DNA of 64,000 nt from Smallanthus sonchifolius (GCA_023525975.1 CM042020.1:111523207-111587206), one strand, 5' to 3'; shown: positions 11,348 through 22,535, counted from the first letter of the stretch. Translations and numbers: made by a program. The notes: a model not told the origin generated them from the letters alone.

Positions 11348-11655
11348 CACTGAATTGACGGACTTTTTCTTATCTTTTTTTTCTTTTCTTTTTGCCACTT
11401 TTAAGATTAGGATGCTCTTGTACAATTCCAATAATGGTGTAAGAAGGAATATGAGATGTTACATATTTACATGTAGTAGCTTCCTCTGTCAAATCTGCAG
11501 TTGCATATATTTTATAAATTTGTAATTATTAATGCAATGTATCCAATCTTTTATGAGGTGAAATTCAACATTGATACTTTGGTTCAAATCCTGTTAAGAT
11601 TTTTTTTGTACTTTATTTTAAAGAATGTTATTGATGGATGGTGTACGTTTTCCAG

Positions 11656-12330
11656 AGCGACAATTGGAGGCATGCATCTCTTGCTTCCAAAGGGTCCAAA
11701 CAAGATTCTGGTTCTGCTGCCTTTCTCTTGGAAAAAGCAGTGGGACATTTCAGCATATCCATTTGCTACAGATAAGACAGTTTGTTGCCGTTTGGCACTT
11801 ATCTGAACGATTAAAACATAGTGGTGGCGTATTGACCTATCATTATTTAAAGTTATTAGCTCACTTGTTGCTATTCAGGCCAACCTTGATCTGTCATCAC
11901 TATGCTTACTATGTTGTAGATGATTGATGTTGATAAAGGTTTTTAATATATCGTTGGCTTATCATGTAGTAATTAGCAAAGAACCACTTGACCAAATGTA
12001 TGGTTATCCTATATTATATGGTTGTCTTAACTGCAATGCAGGTTTATTGTGACAAGAAACCTCAAAAGTCAACCGTAAGTGATCTAGACTACAAATTTTC
12101 TTCAAGTGCATAGCATCATCCTTTATACATTTTCAAAAAAATAAAAAGAAGATTTTTAGATAACAGTATATAAGTTTTACTTTACCTCATAATTATTGTA
12201 ATGCACATTCGACGTGGAGCCTGTTTGCATGGCTTTTTGTTTATTCTGGTCATGTCTTCAATTTGAGTCACAGAAACAGAGTAATGCTGCATACAATGAC
12301 ATTCTCTCCGGACTTGGTCCCTTCATTCAG
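11656..12330 (+). other. Series of exon-like segments of unknown gene
   Basis: Three segments sit between good splice signals downstream of the Agenet-ENT gene. Segment a: ttttccag|AGCGACAATTGG from 11656, open about 115 nt (reads WRHASLASKGSKQDSGSAAF). Segment b: atgcag|12042-12074|gtaagt, 33 nt (VYCDKKPQKST). Segment c: gtcacag|12274-12330|gtgaat, 57 nt (KQSNAAYNDILSGLGPFIQ). Segments b and c have lengths divisible by three and would join in frame. I do not recognise the protein. They could be leftover exons of a deleted neighbour gene, alternative 3' exons, or chance. Confidence 0.35.
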
Positions 12331-12522
12331 GTGAATTGTAATTAGCCTAAATGTTTAGTTATTGATTCTACTATTGTGTTTGACCATAAAGGTGATGTGA
12401 TGAGTCAAGCATACAAGATTTATGGCTCCCTTGAAATCATATGAAGTGAAGTGGAAACTTGTACAGATTGTATGATGTTTTGTAGCTGATGCTTCAAGGT
12501 TGCACAAGTTGTTAACAATTGT

Positions 12523-12990
12523 ATTTCACAAATTAAATTTATTTTCTTGAAAGTTTCAAATAACATTAAAAAACAACCAAATCCTAGAAACACAAAACAC
12601 AATATCGGGTGATCTAGGAGTTAGTCAAACATCAATTTATCTTAAGAACAGCTCACTGATACAAATTTCTCTGCCAGTTTGAAGAAAAAGGTTAGTGATT
12701 TGGTCATTTTTGTTGTTTTAATCATTTCCCTCCAATTTAGTGGTTTTGATGGAATTGTACGTGTAATATCTTTGATTTTATTTTTTAATTTTGGTTTTCT
12801 GGGGCCATGGTTGTATCTTTTGTTGATTTTATTTTCTTTTTGAGTTTAGGTTTTAGGGATTAAAGTGGAGTGTATGAACAAGGAGGGCCTACATCCTGGC
12901 GTGCTGATGGATTCCAGTTGATATGGTAATTCTTTTTTCACCGTCTCTTATTTCTAAATATGCTTCTCTTTTAAAATTCTGATATTCATT
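12523..12990 (+). pseudogene. Truncated duplicate of the Agenet-ENT gene 5' region
   Basis: 12523-12880 aligns with 9521-9875: the leader exon (ccta gaaacacaaa..., gttagtcaaacatcaat) and the first part of the leader intron including its donor. It then jumps: 'aaggagggcctacatcctggcgtgctg' matches exon 1 near 10247-10275, and 'atggattccagttgatatggtaattc' matches 10564-10590 with the intron 2 donor region, continuing to about 12990 (= 10650). So the copy has lost most of the leader intron and about 290 bases of exon 1. The ATG and ENT exon are absent. It cannot make protein. It ends next to the Copia remnant. Confidence 0.8.
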
Positions 12991-13114
12991 TTATTAGTCA
13001 ATAAGTATTTGTCTATTCTAGTGGGGTTAAAGTGTAGTTATGTTTTCTGTTTAATCCTCTCTTATTTCTCATTTGTAACATACAAAGTAATACGATCAAT
13101 CACAGTGTTTATTG

Positions 13115-13126
13115 TGGTATCAGAGC
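13115..13126 (+). other. Copia primer-binding site
   Basis: TGGTATCAGAGC is complementary to the 3' end of plant initiator methionine tRNA, the usual minus-strand primer of Copia and Tekay elements. It fixes the right edge of the 5' LTR just upstream. Confidence 0.85.
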
Positions 13127-13237
13127 TATGCCCCTTCCTCTAACCAGCGCCTGATTACCTTCCGCCCGACTCCCTGTTCTAGTATCCTTGACCAACAATG
13201 ACCGGATTATCCTTCTCCGCCAACAATGGCCAGTTTT

Positions 13238-13423
13238 GCTGTCACCTTGGTTTTAAAAAGCGAAAAGCGCACCGAAGCGACAAGGTCTAAATCCGAAGCG
13301 CAAAACTCAAAAGCGGACCGATTTTCGTACGTGAAGCGCACATGTTTAAAATAAATCTATAAATTATATATAAAGCACTTATAAGTTATAACACCTAAAA
13401 CACATTAATATAAACATCTAAAA

Positions 13424-13455
<32 letters not shown>

Positions 13456-13953
13456 ATATAAACATGTGGGCTATTTAATTAGTTTAGGTTTATATTGGGT
13501 CTGTTTGTTTTATTTTTATTTGGGCTGCAAACTTATTTAGATAAAAGCCCAGGTCTGTACAAATCTTAATGTTAAGTAAGTGGGCTGACTTAAGCCTAAG
13601 TCAATGGTATATGTCCAGCCCTTATTAGGTTTAGGTTTAGTGCCAGCCTCTATTAGGTTTACAGCCGCCTGCTGGTAACCATTCAGAACAGGTGCAAGGG
13701 CTGGAACAGCTGCTGGTAACCATTATGTACAAGAACAGCTGTTGGTAACCATTTGTAAGTCCATTTGTTTGAAATACAAAGTTCTGTACAAGAATCGGAT
13801 GAATCTTTGCGATTTTTTTTCAAAAAAATGCGATTTTTGTACGGGTCTTGTACAGAGCTTGAGTTGTGTGACATGACTCGATGGAAGTGGCGCCCTCTGT
13901 CGAGTTGCGAGTTCAGCGCGAGTACTCGCTATTTTTAAAACCAAGGCCGTCAC
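13238..13953. mobile_element. 700-bp non-autonomous hAT-like element in the Copia leader
   Basis: The element 13246-13945 is exactly 700 bp. Its ends are CTTGGTTTTAAAAA at the left and the reverse complement TTTTTAAAACCAAG at the right. The flanking 8-bp repeats are GCTGTCAC (13238-13245) and GCCGTCAC (13946-13953), with one mismatch. The 8-bp duplication suggests hAT. Just inside the left end are repeated 'gcgaagcgc'-like words. A (TA)n run lies at 13431-13456, and three 'gctggtaaccatt' repeats lie at 13671-13755. No transposase is present. Since the host Copia was already there, this insertion is younger. Confidence 0.85.
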
Positions 13954-14041
13954 AGCCTTTTCCTAGACTAAGAAGACAACCCACAACTCCCACCAATTTG
14001 GATTTACTCTCTCATCCACCAATTTTGGACACCGGAAGACA

Positions 14042-14506
14042 ATGATTACTCCCTTCCTTGTAACAAACAACCTCTTTGGCTATGTCGACGACACTATCTC
14101 CTGCCCCCATGCTACAACACAATCGGAGACTTCAGGGAAGGAGGAGACCTCTACTGGTTTCCTGTTGACACCAAATCCATGTTTCTCGGCATGGATCTCC
14201 AATGATGCCAACATCCGGATGCTGATTCTGTCAACTGTCTCTGAATCTTCATTCCAACATGTCCAAGGTAACACCTCTCGTGATCTTTGGTTATCTCTTG
14301 AACGTGCTTATCACACGTCTTCCAGGGAATACACCCTGAAAACTCAGTTGCTAAAAATACAAATGGTGGGAGATGAATCATCATCTGCGTACCTTACCCG
14401 AGCAACCGAGTACTCTGATGCTCTAGCCAATACTAGCGAGCCGGTTAAAGAAAAGGACTTTGTTATGCTTGTTATTTCAAGACTCAGAGATGAATACAAC
14501 GACTGA
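14042..14506 (+). pseudogene. Copia gag (UBN2-type) fragment
   Basis: This 154-aa open frame reads as a Copia gag core: LLTPNPCFSAWISNDANI..., then MLILSTVSESSFQHV, DLWLSLERAYHTSSREYTLK and EKDFVMLVISRLRDEYND. The UBN2 family motifs 'W...D..I...I..T...' and 'W..L...Y...S......L' are visible. The frame stops at 14506 where intact elements continue toward the zinc knuckle, so it is broken. Confidence 0.85.
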
Positions 14507-14639
14507 AGTATACCCTGCTTACACGTCAGTTTCCAACCGCTTTTTCTAAACTTCATGGGCTATTATCAGATCATGATTTTATGATAAGGAAGTCGGCTGG
14601 CCTTTATAGCCATGTCCAACAACAACTCAGCTGTCTCTG

Positions 14640-17054
14640 TTGGCTCTTCTTCCACACAACCAGGAACCATTCAAGCCCTCCAACAACTTGTTGCCCAACT
14701 CGGCTTCCAACTCTAGCCATCAGGCTCACAGCAGCCTCCACGGGCCTTCTACACCAGCTCTCAGCCCTCACGGTTTCACACTAACCGTGGTCATGGTCAC
14801 TACAGTCGTCGTGGACGAGGTTCTAATACCCGCAACCAAGGCAGTGGAAATCGAAGCCAGTTTAGTTGGGCCTCCAACAAGAATACTGTTTATGGCTCGT
14901 GCTCTCGGTGTGGTATTGGACATGTACCATCTCAGTGCCCGAACTGTGACCCCTCTACACTTCGGGTCAGACAACAGCCCTCCGCGAACTTCACTGGTTA
15001 TCGGTCTCAAACTGCCACATCTTGGCTACCAGACACAGGTTCTAGCCATCATGTTGCTCCGGATCTATCAAGCATTGACAGCTCTGAAATTTATTATGGT
15101 GAAGACAACCAGCCTTCACGTTGGCAATGGTAAGGGGTTACCCATCCTCCACATTGGTTCCACTTCATTATACTCACCTAACAAAACTTTTTCTTTAAAG
15201 AATATCCTTCATGTTCTTGAAATCAAACAAAATCTACTTTCAGTTCAATGCTTTTGTCATGATAATAACATGTTTTTTGAGTTTCACTCTACTTTCTTTG
15301 TTGTGAAGGACAAACCCACACGTCGTACCCTCTTCACGGGTCCAAGTAATGGTGGACTCTACTCATTTCAGCCTCCTAAAATTCAACTACTTAAGAAAAC
15401 AACATACTCCACCACTCGTGCTTCATCGGTCACATGGCACCAACGGCTAGGGCATCCACATCCGCAGCTTTTGACATCTATGTTATCTAAATGTGGTTTA
15501 CCTTTGTTGAATAAACATGCTAATAACTTTTGTGACTCATGTACCATTGGTAAGTCCTCAAAACGTCACTTGTCACTATCACCTTATAAAAGCACAAATA
15601 TTTTGGACTTAATCTTTTGTGTTGTTTGGGGTCCCGCTCCCTCATTTGATGGTTACAATTATTTCTTGTTATGTGTTGATCACTTTTCACGGTTTATGTG
15701 GATCTTTCCCTTGAAATTAAAATATGATGTCTTTACAACCTTCAAACAATTTCTCACTACAGTTGAACGACAATTCCAAACCAAGCCAAGTCCGTCCAAA
15801 CTGATTGGGTGGGTGGCCTGGGGGGGGGGGGATTTTGTAATCTATCCAAAATTTTCTCCACCTTAGCGATTACACATCGTGTCTCGTGTCCACATACGAG
15901 TGAACAGAACGACTTTGTGGAACGGCGCCACCGACATGTGGTTGAAACCGGCCTTACCCTATTAGCACACTCACATGTCCCACATCGTTTTTGGCATTTT
16001 GCCTTTGATACGACCGTCTACCTTATTCAATCGGGTGCCCACCCGTACCAGCTCTAACATTTCTCCCTTTGAACAAGTGTTTAAACATCCTCAAGATTTT
16101 TCGTTCCTTCAAGTTTTTGGGTGCCATTGTTATCCTCACCTTCGTCCGTATAACAATTATAAAATGGACTTTCGGTCCATTCCTTGTGTTTTCCTCGACT
16201 ACAGTCTCACCCATCACGGGTATCGGTGCCTTGACCTTGAAACTGAGTGTTTATACATCGCTCGTCATGTCCACTTCCATGAACAATCCTTTCCCTTCTC
16301 CACACCCACGGGTCCTTCCATTCCTCCACCCAAATCAAATCCTTACATCTCCTCTTACCCTACTCCACCACCACCTTCACCATCAGATATCCGGTCTATT
16401 CAAATACACACTCCACCACAAATACCAACCCCTCCCACATCTCCTTCACCCTCACATAATCAGTCACCTCAAATACCCACCCCACCACAACCAATCTTCA
16501 AGACCTACCATCGCCGCCGCCCTAAACCGTCTGCAGTTACTACTCCATCACCTCCTGATCCAGCCCCTGCTCAACCTACCACCCGTACCCGGCCTGCTAA
16601 CCTCCGGCCTCACCCTAAACAAACCAAACCCTTTACTCTTGCATCCTATCACACCTCCCCCTCCATTACTGAAAACCCCCCCACCTTTGCCATTGCTAAC
16701 AAGGATCCTCACTGGCGGGCTGCCATGAATGAAGAATTTTCGGCCCTTATGGGAAACAAAACGTGGTCTCTGGTTCCACGTGTGCCTAATACCAATGTGG
16801 TTACGCAAATGGGTGTAAAACTTAAAACTGATCAGACATGGGTGATTCAACGCTACAAAGCGAGGTTAGTTGCTAAGGGGTTCAATCAGCAACCATGGAT
16901 TGATTATCAAGAAACTTTCAGCCTAGTGGTTAAGGCTACCACCATCCGAATTATCCTATCTCTTGCAGTCACTCAACGATGGCCCCTTCGGCAGCTTGAT
17001 GTTCAGAAAGCCTTTCTCCATGGTGATCTCGTTGAGACGGTTTATCTACAACAA
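14640..17054 (+). pseudogene. Copia polyprotein remnant: zinc knuckle, protease, integrase, partial RT
   Basis: Visible in changing frames: a zinc knuckle CSRCGIGHVPSQC (about 14903-14941; one residue shorter than the usual spacing), a protease DTGSSHHVA at 15032, and a frameshift near 15110. Then come the GAG-pre-integrase HHCC region (WHQRLGHPHPQLL...CDSCTIGKSSKRH) and the integrase core. There the first catalytic Asp in 'DVWGPAP' is Val (VVWGPAP), while CVDHFSRF keeps the second. A poly-G frameshift at 15820-15831 destroys the QTDWGGEF part, and a further frameshift lies near 16040. A proline/serine-rich linker follows, then RT motifs (RYKARLVAKGFNQ, LRQLDVQKAFLHGDL). It is cut at 17054 before the YVDD catalytic motif. 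Confidence 0.88.
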
Positions 17055-17870
17055 TGTGACACCCGACAATTCCAGGTCAAATCCATACCGAGTATTAAAC
17101 ATAATTATGAATGAACATAACTCATTATACTTAATTATAATAAATTAGGTCGCATCACACATAGCAAAGTCGATTTTATATGTTGGTAATTTAGAGAATT
17201 ACCTGATAACACACACACGGTTACCCGACAATTACCGACGTTGGTGATAGTTTTTAATAAAGTAACCTAACTATTTATTTTCTTACTAGAAAGTATGTAA
17301 ATTTATGTAACTAATAAATGTCATACTACGTGAACCCGATTTACACATCTAGTATTCTAAACATAAACGTTTCGTTAAAAGCCCGACACATACCCTAGTA
17401 TTTGTAAAACTTACACAATTTATGAAAACCGACTCATACCCTAACCACTTCCTAACCGGGTATTATTTAAGCGGGTATACTACCAAAACCATTTAGCATC
17501 AAGATCACCACCATCCTAGCTACCACCCTACCCCCCCCCCTCTTTCACCACCCCTCTCTTCCCTCTTCCTCTCCCACCTTACGGTCGAAAACCCACAAGG
17601 GGGCCTCCCCTCCCTTGTCCCCTCTTACACTAGCACCAACACATTTGTCCTATGAACAAGGTTGTCCCCTTTTAAACATGATGTCCCCCTTTGGACATAT
17701 GAACCAAGGGGCAATACACAACACTTCCCCCTCCTTGTTTACAGTATTACACCAACACCCATACTCTTGCCTTCCCTCTCCTTAATTCACAAAAGCAAAC
17801 CCACCTCCCACCTTCATCAGCCATCGAGAATTTTTTTTATATTAAAAATCCACTAATAAGTTATATGGAT
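17055..17870 (+). mobile_element. LTR-like fragment inserted in or joined to the Copia RT
   Basis: It begins TGTGACACCCGACAATTCC immediately after the broken RT. The opening resembles the Tekay LTR at 38807 (TGTGACATCCGACAATTTAG), so this is probably the 5' part of a related Gypsy LTR. A C-rich block follows at 17510-17580. No clear right end, target duplication or internal region was found, and the Copia RT does not resume, so a deletion accompanied or followed the insertion. The right limit is approximate. Confidence 0.5.
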
Positions 17871-18197
17871 ATATTAGTAAATCATTTAACAACAAAGATT
17901 TAATTAATTTTAAATATCATTGTTTAATATTTTTATAATATTATTTAAAAAGAAAATAAAAAATTCTTATATTTTTATAATTAATTTAATAAAGTTATCT
18001 TAATATGCATCCTTAATATTTTTTCAAAAAGACAACGAGATTTTGTTAAAGTGCCTAATTAGGCAAATTGAAGCATCTAGTGACAATTAAAAAACAACCT
18101 AAATTAAGGAAACCGAGTGCCTTACAAGCTCATGACAATCAACCAATATTCCAGCTTACAAAAAAATTAGAGATATAATTAATTAAAGCCATGCATA
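17871..18197. other. AT-rich DNA, nothing recognised
   Basis: No coding or repeat feature recognised. Confidence 0.4.
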
Positions 18198-18330
18198 ACT
18201 GCTTTTTTTTTTAACTGCAATTTGGATCACTGACGGGCCACTGACACCCGATCATACCCACCTCACTCAGGAGGAAACCCACCATAGATGAGAAAACCTT
18301 CTGACCCAACCTGGACCCATTAAGAGTATG
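18198..18330 (-). repeat. SINE-like remnant (copy 2)
   Basis: Related to 1036-1175: shared words are 'tttggatcactg', 'gatcat', 'accatagatgagaaaa' and 'cccaacctggaccc'. The T tract at about 18202-18212 would be the A-tail of a minus-strand insertion. Confidence 0.45.
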
Positions 18331-18541
18331 TGTTATATGTATCTTAATTATTTATGAAAAAAATATTATATGGAAATATGGTTTCAAATTATGAATGTTA
18401 GACCTGGTATATATACATGAGGACAAAAACCTTATGTTACATTCACGTGAATGAAACCTAGAAACACTATTTACTTTATGAGTTACGTGAATCCCATTCA
18501 CGTATCATCCATATGTCTCATCCATACACAAACCCAAGGAC

Positions 18542-18762
18542 ATGTACCCGCTTTGTTACTACTGGCCATTTGGTCCAGTGGTAGCCCGGGAGCCTCACCA
18601 TCTGGAGGTCACAGGTTCGAATCTCACCTGGAGCAGATATGCACTGGGTGAGTCAGGAGGTTTTTTTGATGACGGGTTTCCTCCTGGATGGGTGGGGCCT
18701 CCCTGTTCTTCGGGGGCTGTTGACTTTGCTTTGCCTTTAAAAAAAAATGTACCAGCTTTGTT
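18542..18762 (+). mobile_element. Short tRNA-derived SINE with 16-bp target duplication
   Basis: The body 18558-18746 (189 bp) has an A-box-like TGGTCCAGTGG at 18571-18581, a B-box GGTTCGAATC at 18614-18623 and an A tail. The flanks ATGTACCCGCTTTGTT (18542-18557) and ATGTACCAGCTTTGTT (18747-18762) are 16-bp direct repeats with one mismatch. Its head is close to a real tRNA but the acceptor stem does not close, so it is not a tRNA gene. Confidence 0.9.
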
Positions 18763-19011
18763 TGAAATCACGTGAATGCCATTCTGAGTTGCTTTTTGAA
18801 TTTTGTCCTTGTCCAAGATTCTTCAAGTGAAATGACAATACATCATTATTAATTGTTGTTAATGCATTCAATTTGTATAAAATGAAAGGGTGAAACAAGT
18901 AAAGGAACAATCATTCTCAAGCAATACTTACACTCCATATTTCAATCTTCTTTCTTTCTGTCTGTCAACAAATCAACTACTCATAATAAATTATAACTTG
19001 AACCCTGGTCA

Positions 19012-21046
19012 ATGATCGATGATGTTTTGCATTTGGGAAAGGAACATCGTTCAAGGATTTTGTTTCAAAATCCAGAAATGGGAAATCAAGGCTCGTTAAA
19101 TATAAGACGTGGGGATCAAGCATTTTGGCGGGATATTAAAAAAGATCTTGAAATTACAGATAACGTTAGAGGATACGTTACAATTGCTGGGTTCAGTGGG
19201 GTGCTTAACTGTGGATCAAGGAGCATTGACCATGCTTTAATCGTGGCGCTCGTGGAAAGGTGGCGGCCAGAGACACACGTTTCACCTACCCTTTGGTGAA
19301 ACAACGGTAACTTTACAAGATATTAACATTTTGTGGGTTTACCTATAGAGGGTGGGGTCGTATCCGGGGAAGAACAAACAATAAATATTGTAGAATGTAT
19401 GGATAGGTGTCAAAATTTATTGGGTTTTAGAGCTGTAGAAAACGATTTCAAGTCTAATTTTTTAAAAATAAAATCTATTTTAAACTTTATGAAATCCAAT
19501 CCTCTAGCTGAAGATGCTACAGAAATTGAATACATGCAACGTGCACGTTGTGTTATTCTTATTTTGTGTGGTGGCACAATATTTGCATATACTAATAGCC
19601 ACTTGGTTCCTATGTTTTTTTAAATAACTTACAAAGTTTATCAACTTGTGGCGGCCTTAGTTGGGGCAGTGGTGCCCTCGCCTCATTATATAGAAACTTA
19701 TGTAAGGCAGTGTCACCGAGAGTAAAAGACATAGGTGGCCTGTTGCACCTACTACAACTGTGGGCATGGACCAGGATCCGTAGTATTGCACCAAGGATCC
19801 AACCAAGCATTACAGGATGTGATCCAACAACTACTTAAATGTGCACTTCCGGCATCCGTAGTTGGAGGAGCGAGTGTTTTTTTAATTTTTGGGACGTTGT
19901 CGAATACCATGCACCAGATAGGGTTATGAGACAGTTTGGATGGATTCAGCATATCCCCGCCCCATTCCTTTGACACGGGCCGAACATCGCTCTCTCCACG
20001 AACTGACGCGTTCAGGGAGGACACAAACAAACTGGATTAATTATCATCAACAGTATTTGACCTCTTGGGGTATCAAATGTTGTCAATGGGGTATCAAACT
20101 GGAGGCCTACGGTATCCCCAGATTATGTGGAATGGTTTATCCAACGCACTGTTCAATATGTGACAGATCCGAGGTATAATCAGGGTGCAACGACATCGAG
20201 GTTTCAAGATAAGGGGGAAGATCTCAAATATTGGTTTGTACATGTTTTGTAACTAAATTTAAATTGTACTATATATTTTATAAACTAATATTTTAATTAA
20301 TGTTTGTTGATGAAGGTGGATGGCTTTAGTCAAATTTACCAAGAAATGGACAAGTTCATGGATATGGGTCCAGAACACTATTTCCAAAATATCCAGTCTA
20401 TTCAAAATATGACTGTTGAGTTCATGGGAATGGTCAATGAAACCGAACGGTTATACCATCCGTCATATCTGCAAACCAATCCTGTCAACTTCGTAGCGGA
20501 CAACACGGTACCGCAAGATCTACGGAGACGGGAAAGGAGACGTGGTCAAAGAGGAGGCCGAGTAAACAACCGTCAAGAAGAATGAGTCTCACCTGAAGCT
20601 CAAATTCAGCAAAATATTATGCATGACTTTATGAACTTCGGAAGGGGTAACTCAAATTTAAATTTTGGAGCGGATACCACAAATTTGGGAACGGGTACAT
20701 CAAATACACAACAAGATTACCAACAGATCTTTGGAGATTTAGGAGAGGGTAACCCAAACTTTAACAACTCGAATATGTCTATACAAGACCTGTTTGGCTC
20801 ACAGGAAATGTACACCCCACTAGGGAACATGATTCTCCCCTATCCCAATACCAGTCACCATCTTTTAATAATTTCCCATTTTTTGATTTAAGCGAAAACC
20901 AACATTCGCAATATGAGCAGCCTCTATCACCACAAGAGATAGACTTGGGACTTCATTTGACTCCGGTGCAAAGACGGGAACAACCAAGAAGAAATACACA
21001 ACGCCGGCAATGTGGGACAGGACATCATTTGTTGTTTTTATTTTAA
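19012..21046 (+). pseudogene. Plant mobile domain (MAIN-like) gene, decayed
   Basis: Pieces in changing frames match the plant mobile domain family (PF10536; MAIN and related transposon-derived proteins): GFSGVLNCGSRSIDHALIVAL, VERWRPETH, then HLPFGETTVTLQDINILW, GLPIEGGVV, ILCGGTIFA...SHLVPMFF, LSTCGGLSWGS and VVEYHAPDRVMRQFGWIQHI. Breaks are clear: a frameshift at about 19286, a 1-base loss in 'ttgtggg-ttt' near 19335 just before GLPIEGG, a stop at 19621, and more in 19830-20100. After a likely intron (about 20232-20313) comes a basic C-terminal part ending RRQCGTGHH, typical of transposon-associated members of the family. It is read as a pseudogene of a transposon-borne rather than domesticated copy. 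Confidence 0.8.
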
Positions 21047-21109
21047 CCTTGTATGTTTAATTGTGTCTTTTAATAAGAATTAAAAAAAACAATTGTATAT
21101 ACACTAAAG

Positions 21110-21320
21110 TTCAAAAACCATCAAAAACGTCTTTCCACCTCAAAAATTATTGCAAAAACCATAAAAAAAAACTCCATAATACCCATTTCAAAAAAAAAAT
21201 TACGTATGCCATTGACGAAAAATTTACGTAAGTCATTGACAAAAACATGCAATAATTTACTCAACCCAGGGGGTTATTGCAAAAACCATAAAAAAAACTC
21301 CATGATAACCATTTCAAAAA
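21110..21320. repeat. Direct repeat of ~45 bp (attgcaaaaaccataaaaaa)
   Basis: The block 'attgcaaaaaccataaaaaaaactccat-ata-cccatttcaaaaa' occurs at about 21151-21196 and again at about 21270-21318, with a smaller internal repeat 'cattgac(g/a)aaaa' between. It is A-rich and low complexity. Confidence 0.6.
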
Positions 21321-22204
21321 ATACGCAACATTTTAGTGGGGTTGCATAGCTTTGAGCTCGGCTTTTTTCATTCATGATTCACATCAATCTCTTTACGTAT
21401 TTCCAGCAACTAGTTTTTCTCAACTTCAATGTTTTCTTTGAATGATTTCATCAGCCCCTTTGAAATCATGTATGATATGTAAACACCATCTACTTTTTTT
21501 TATCAATGATTTGGAAAGCCACTACTATAAAGTCGGCTATATTCATAGTTCTCTTTGTTTATTATAACCAGAAAAGGATCTACCGCAGCGCTGTCATCCA
21601 CTATAGGCTTGTAGTTCTTCATTTGTTCCTTTAGTATTGTCCAAAAAAAATATATTAAGAAAATACTCTCAAACCAATTTTATATACCTAAATTTGTGAT
21701 TGAAATATACTAAACAAATATGTCACAGATATACAATTCATTGAACAAGTAATATATAGACGAACTTAGACAAAAGAAACTCAATTCTAGACTATTGGTG
21801 AGTGAGTGATTGGAGCTACGAATATTAATCAATCCATATTCCTAAAAAAAGTCACGACGAAAAGCAAACAAATTAAGAGTTGTGAAGATTTGATTTGAGA
21901 TATTCTTACCAAGCTAAGTTAAAATTGTGACCCCTAATCCCCGTGGCACAGCCGAAAATCACCTACATTTCAATGGCTTCTTGCCCAAAAAGAATGGTAC
22001 ATATTAAAAAAAAAATCAAATTTGGCATGACCCGTGTTCTTATTTAAATAACTAGAATGCTTTTAGTCATATAAATCACATGGGAAATGAATATATACAG
22101 TTAAAATGGTAGCCATTAACTGCATAGCATTATATACCATTAACATATAAAATCAAAATTCAAGCCACAAAATGCATAGAATAGTAGAAACATAAAAGTT
22201 AAAA
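21321..22204. other. Intergenic DNA, nothing recognised
   Basis: No open frame resembling a known protein and no clear element ends. Confidence 0.4.
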
Positions 22205-22535
22205 ACAAGTTTCAGTACACAAAACACCATAAACACAGACAGTAAACAACATTGCAATGAAGCACATGGATATCAAAACACCATGACCTTTCTTTTCATA
22301 CAAACCCATCTTGTTAAACTCAGAATAAAGCTTTCTGTAATATTTACACATTGGAGTCTTTTACCCATTAAAGATGTTGCCAAGCAGTTGGTGGATGAAG
22401 GGCAATGTAAGCATGAGTGACCAGCAAGATTTAACAGTGGCAGATCACCACCACCAGGTTGGGTTTTCATCCAATCTGAAACATCATAAACTTTTACCGT
22501 TGACCAGTTTTTCCCTTTGGTTAACGACATGTGAA
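22205..22535 (-). pseudogene. Delta-8 sphingolipid desaturase fragment (cytochrome b5 domain)
   Basis: The minus strand reads NWSTVKVYDVSDWMKTQPGGGDLPLLNLAG, then after a frameshift DAYIALHPPTAWQHL, and after another break YRKLYSEFNKMGLYEKKGHG and VLISMCFIAM...CVYGVL. This is the N-terminal cytochrome b5 domain and following helix of plant front-end Delta-8 sphingoid/fatty-acid desaturases (heme ligands in HPGG-like 'QPGGG' and in HPP). The first heme histidine of HPGG is Gln here. The desaturase histidine boxes are absent and at least two frameshifts occur, so it is a non-functional fragment. Confidence 0.85.

Larger units (their letters stand above)
12990..17054 (+). mobile_element. Decayed Ty1/Copia retrotransposon, 3'-truncated
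   Basis: The order is: a short 5' LTR remnant (about 12990-13113), a primer-binding site TGGTATCAGAGC at 13115-13126 matching the 3' end of initiator Met-tRNA, a leader with an inserted hAT-like element, then gag (UBN2), zinc knuckle, protease, integrase and the first part of reverse transcriptase. The RT order after integrase is diagnostic of Copia. Everything after RT position 17054, including RNase H and the 3' LTR, is missing. At that point an unrelated LTR-like sequence starts. Several frameshifts and stops make it inactive. Confidence 0.9.

Noticed and set aside
16069..16728. 219-aa proline/leucine-rich open frame
   Set aside because: Alternative frame of the Copia integrase-RT linker.
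18558..18746. tRNA gene
   Set aside because: A and B boxes are present but there is no closing acceptor stem, and 16-bp duplications plus an A tail mark a SINE.
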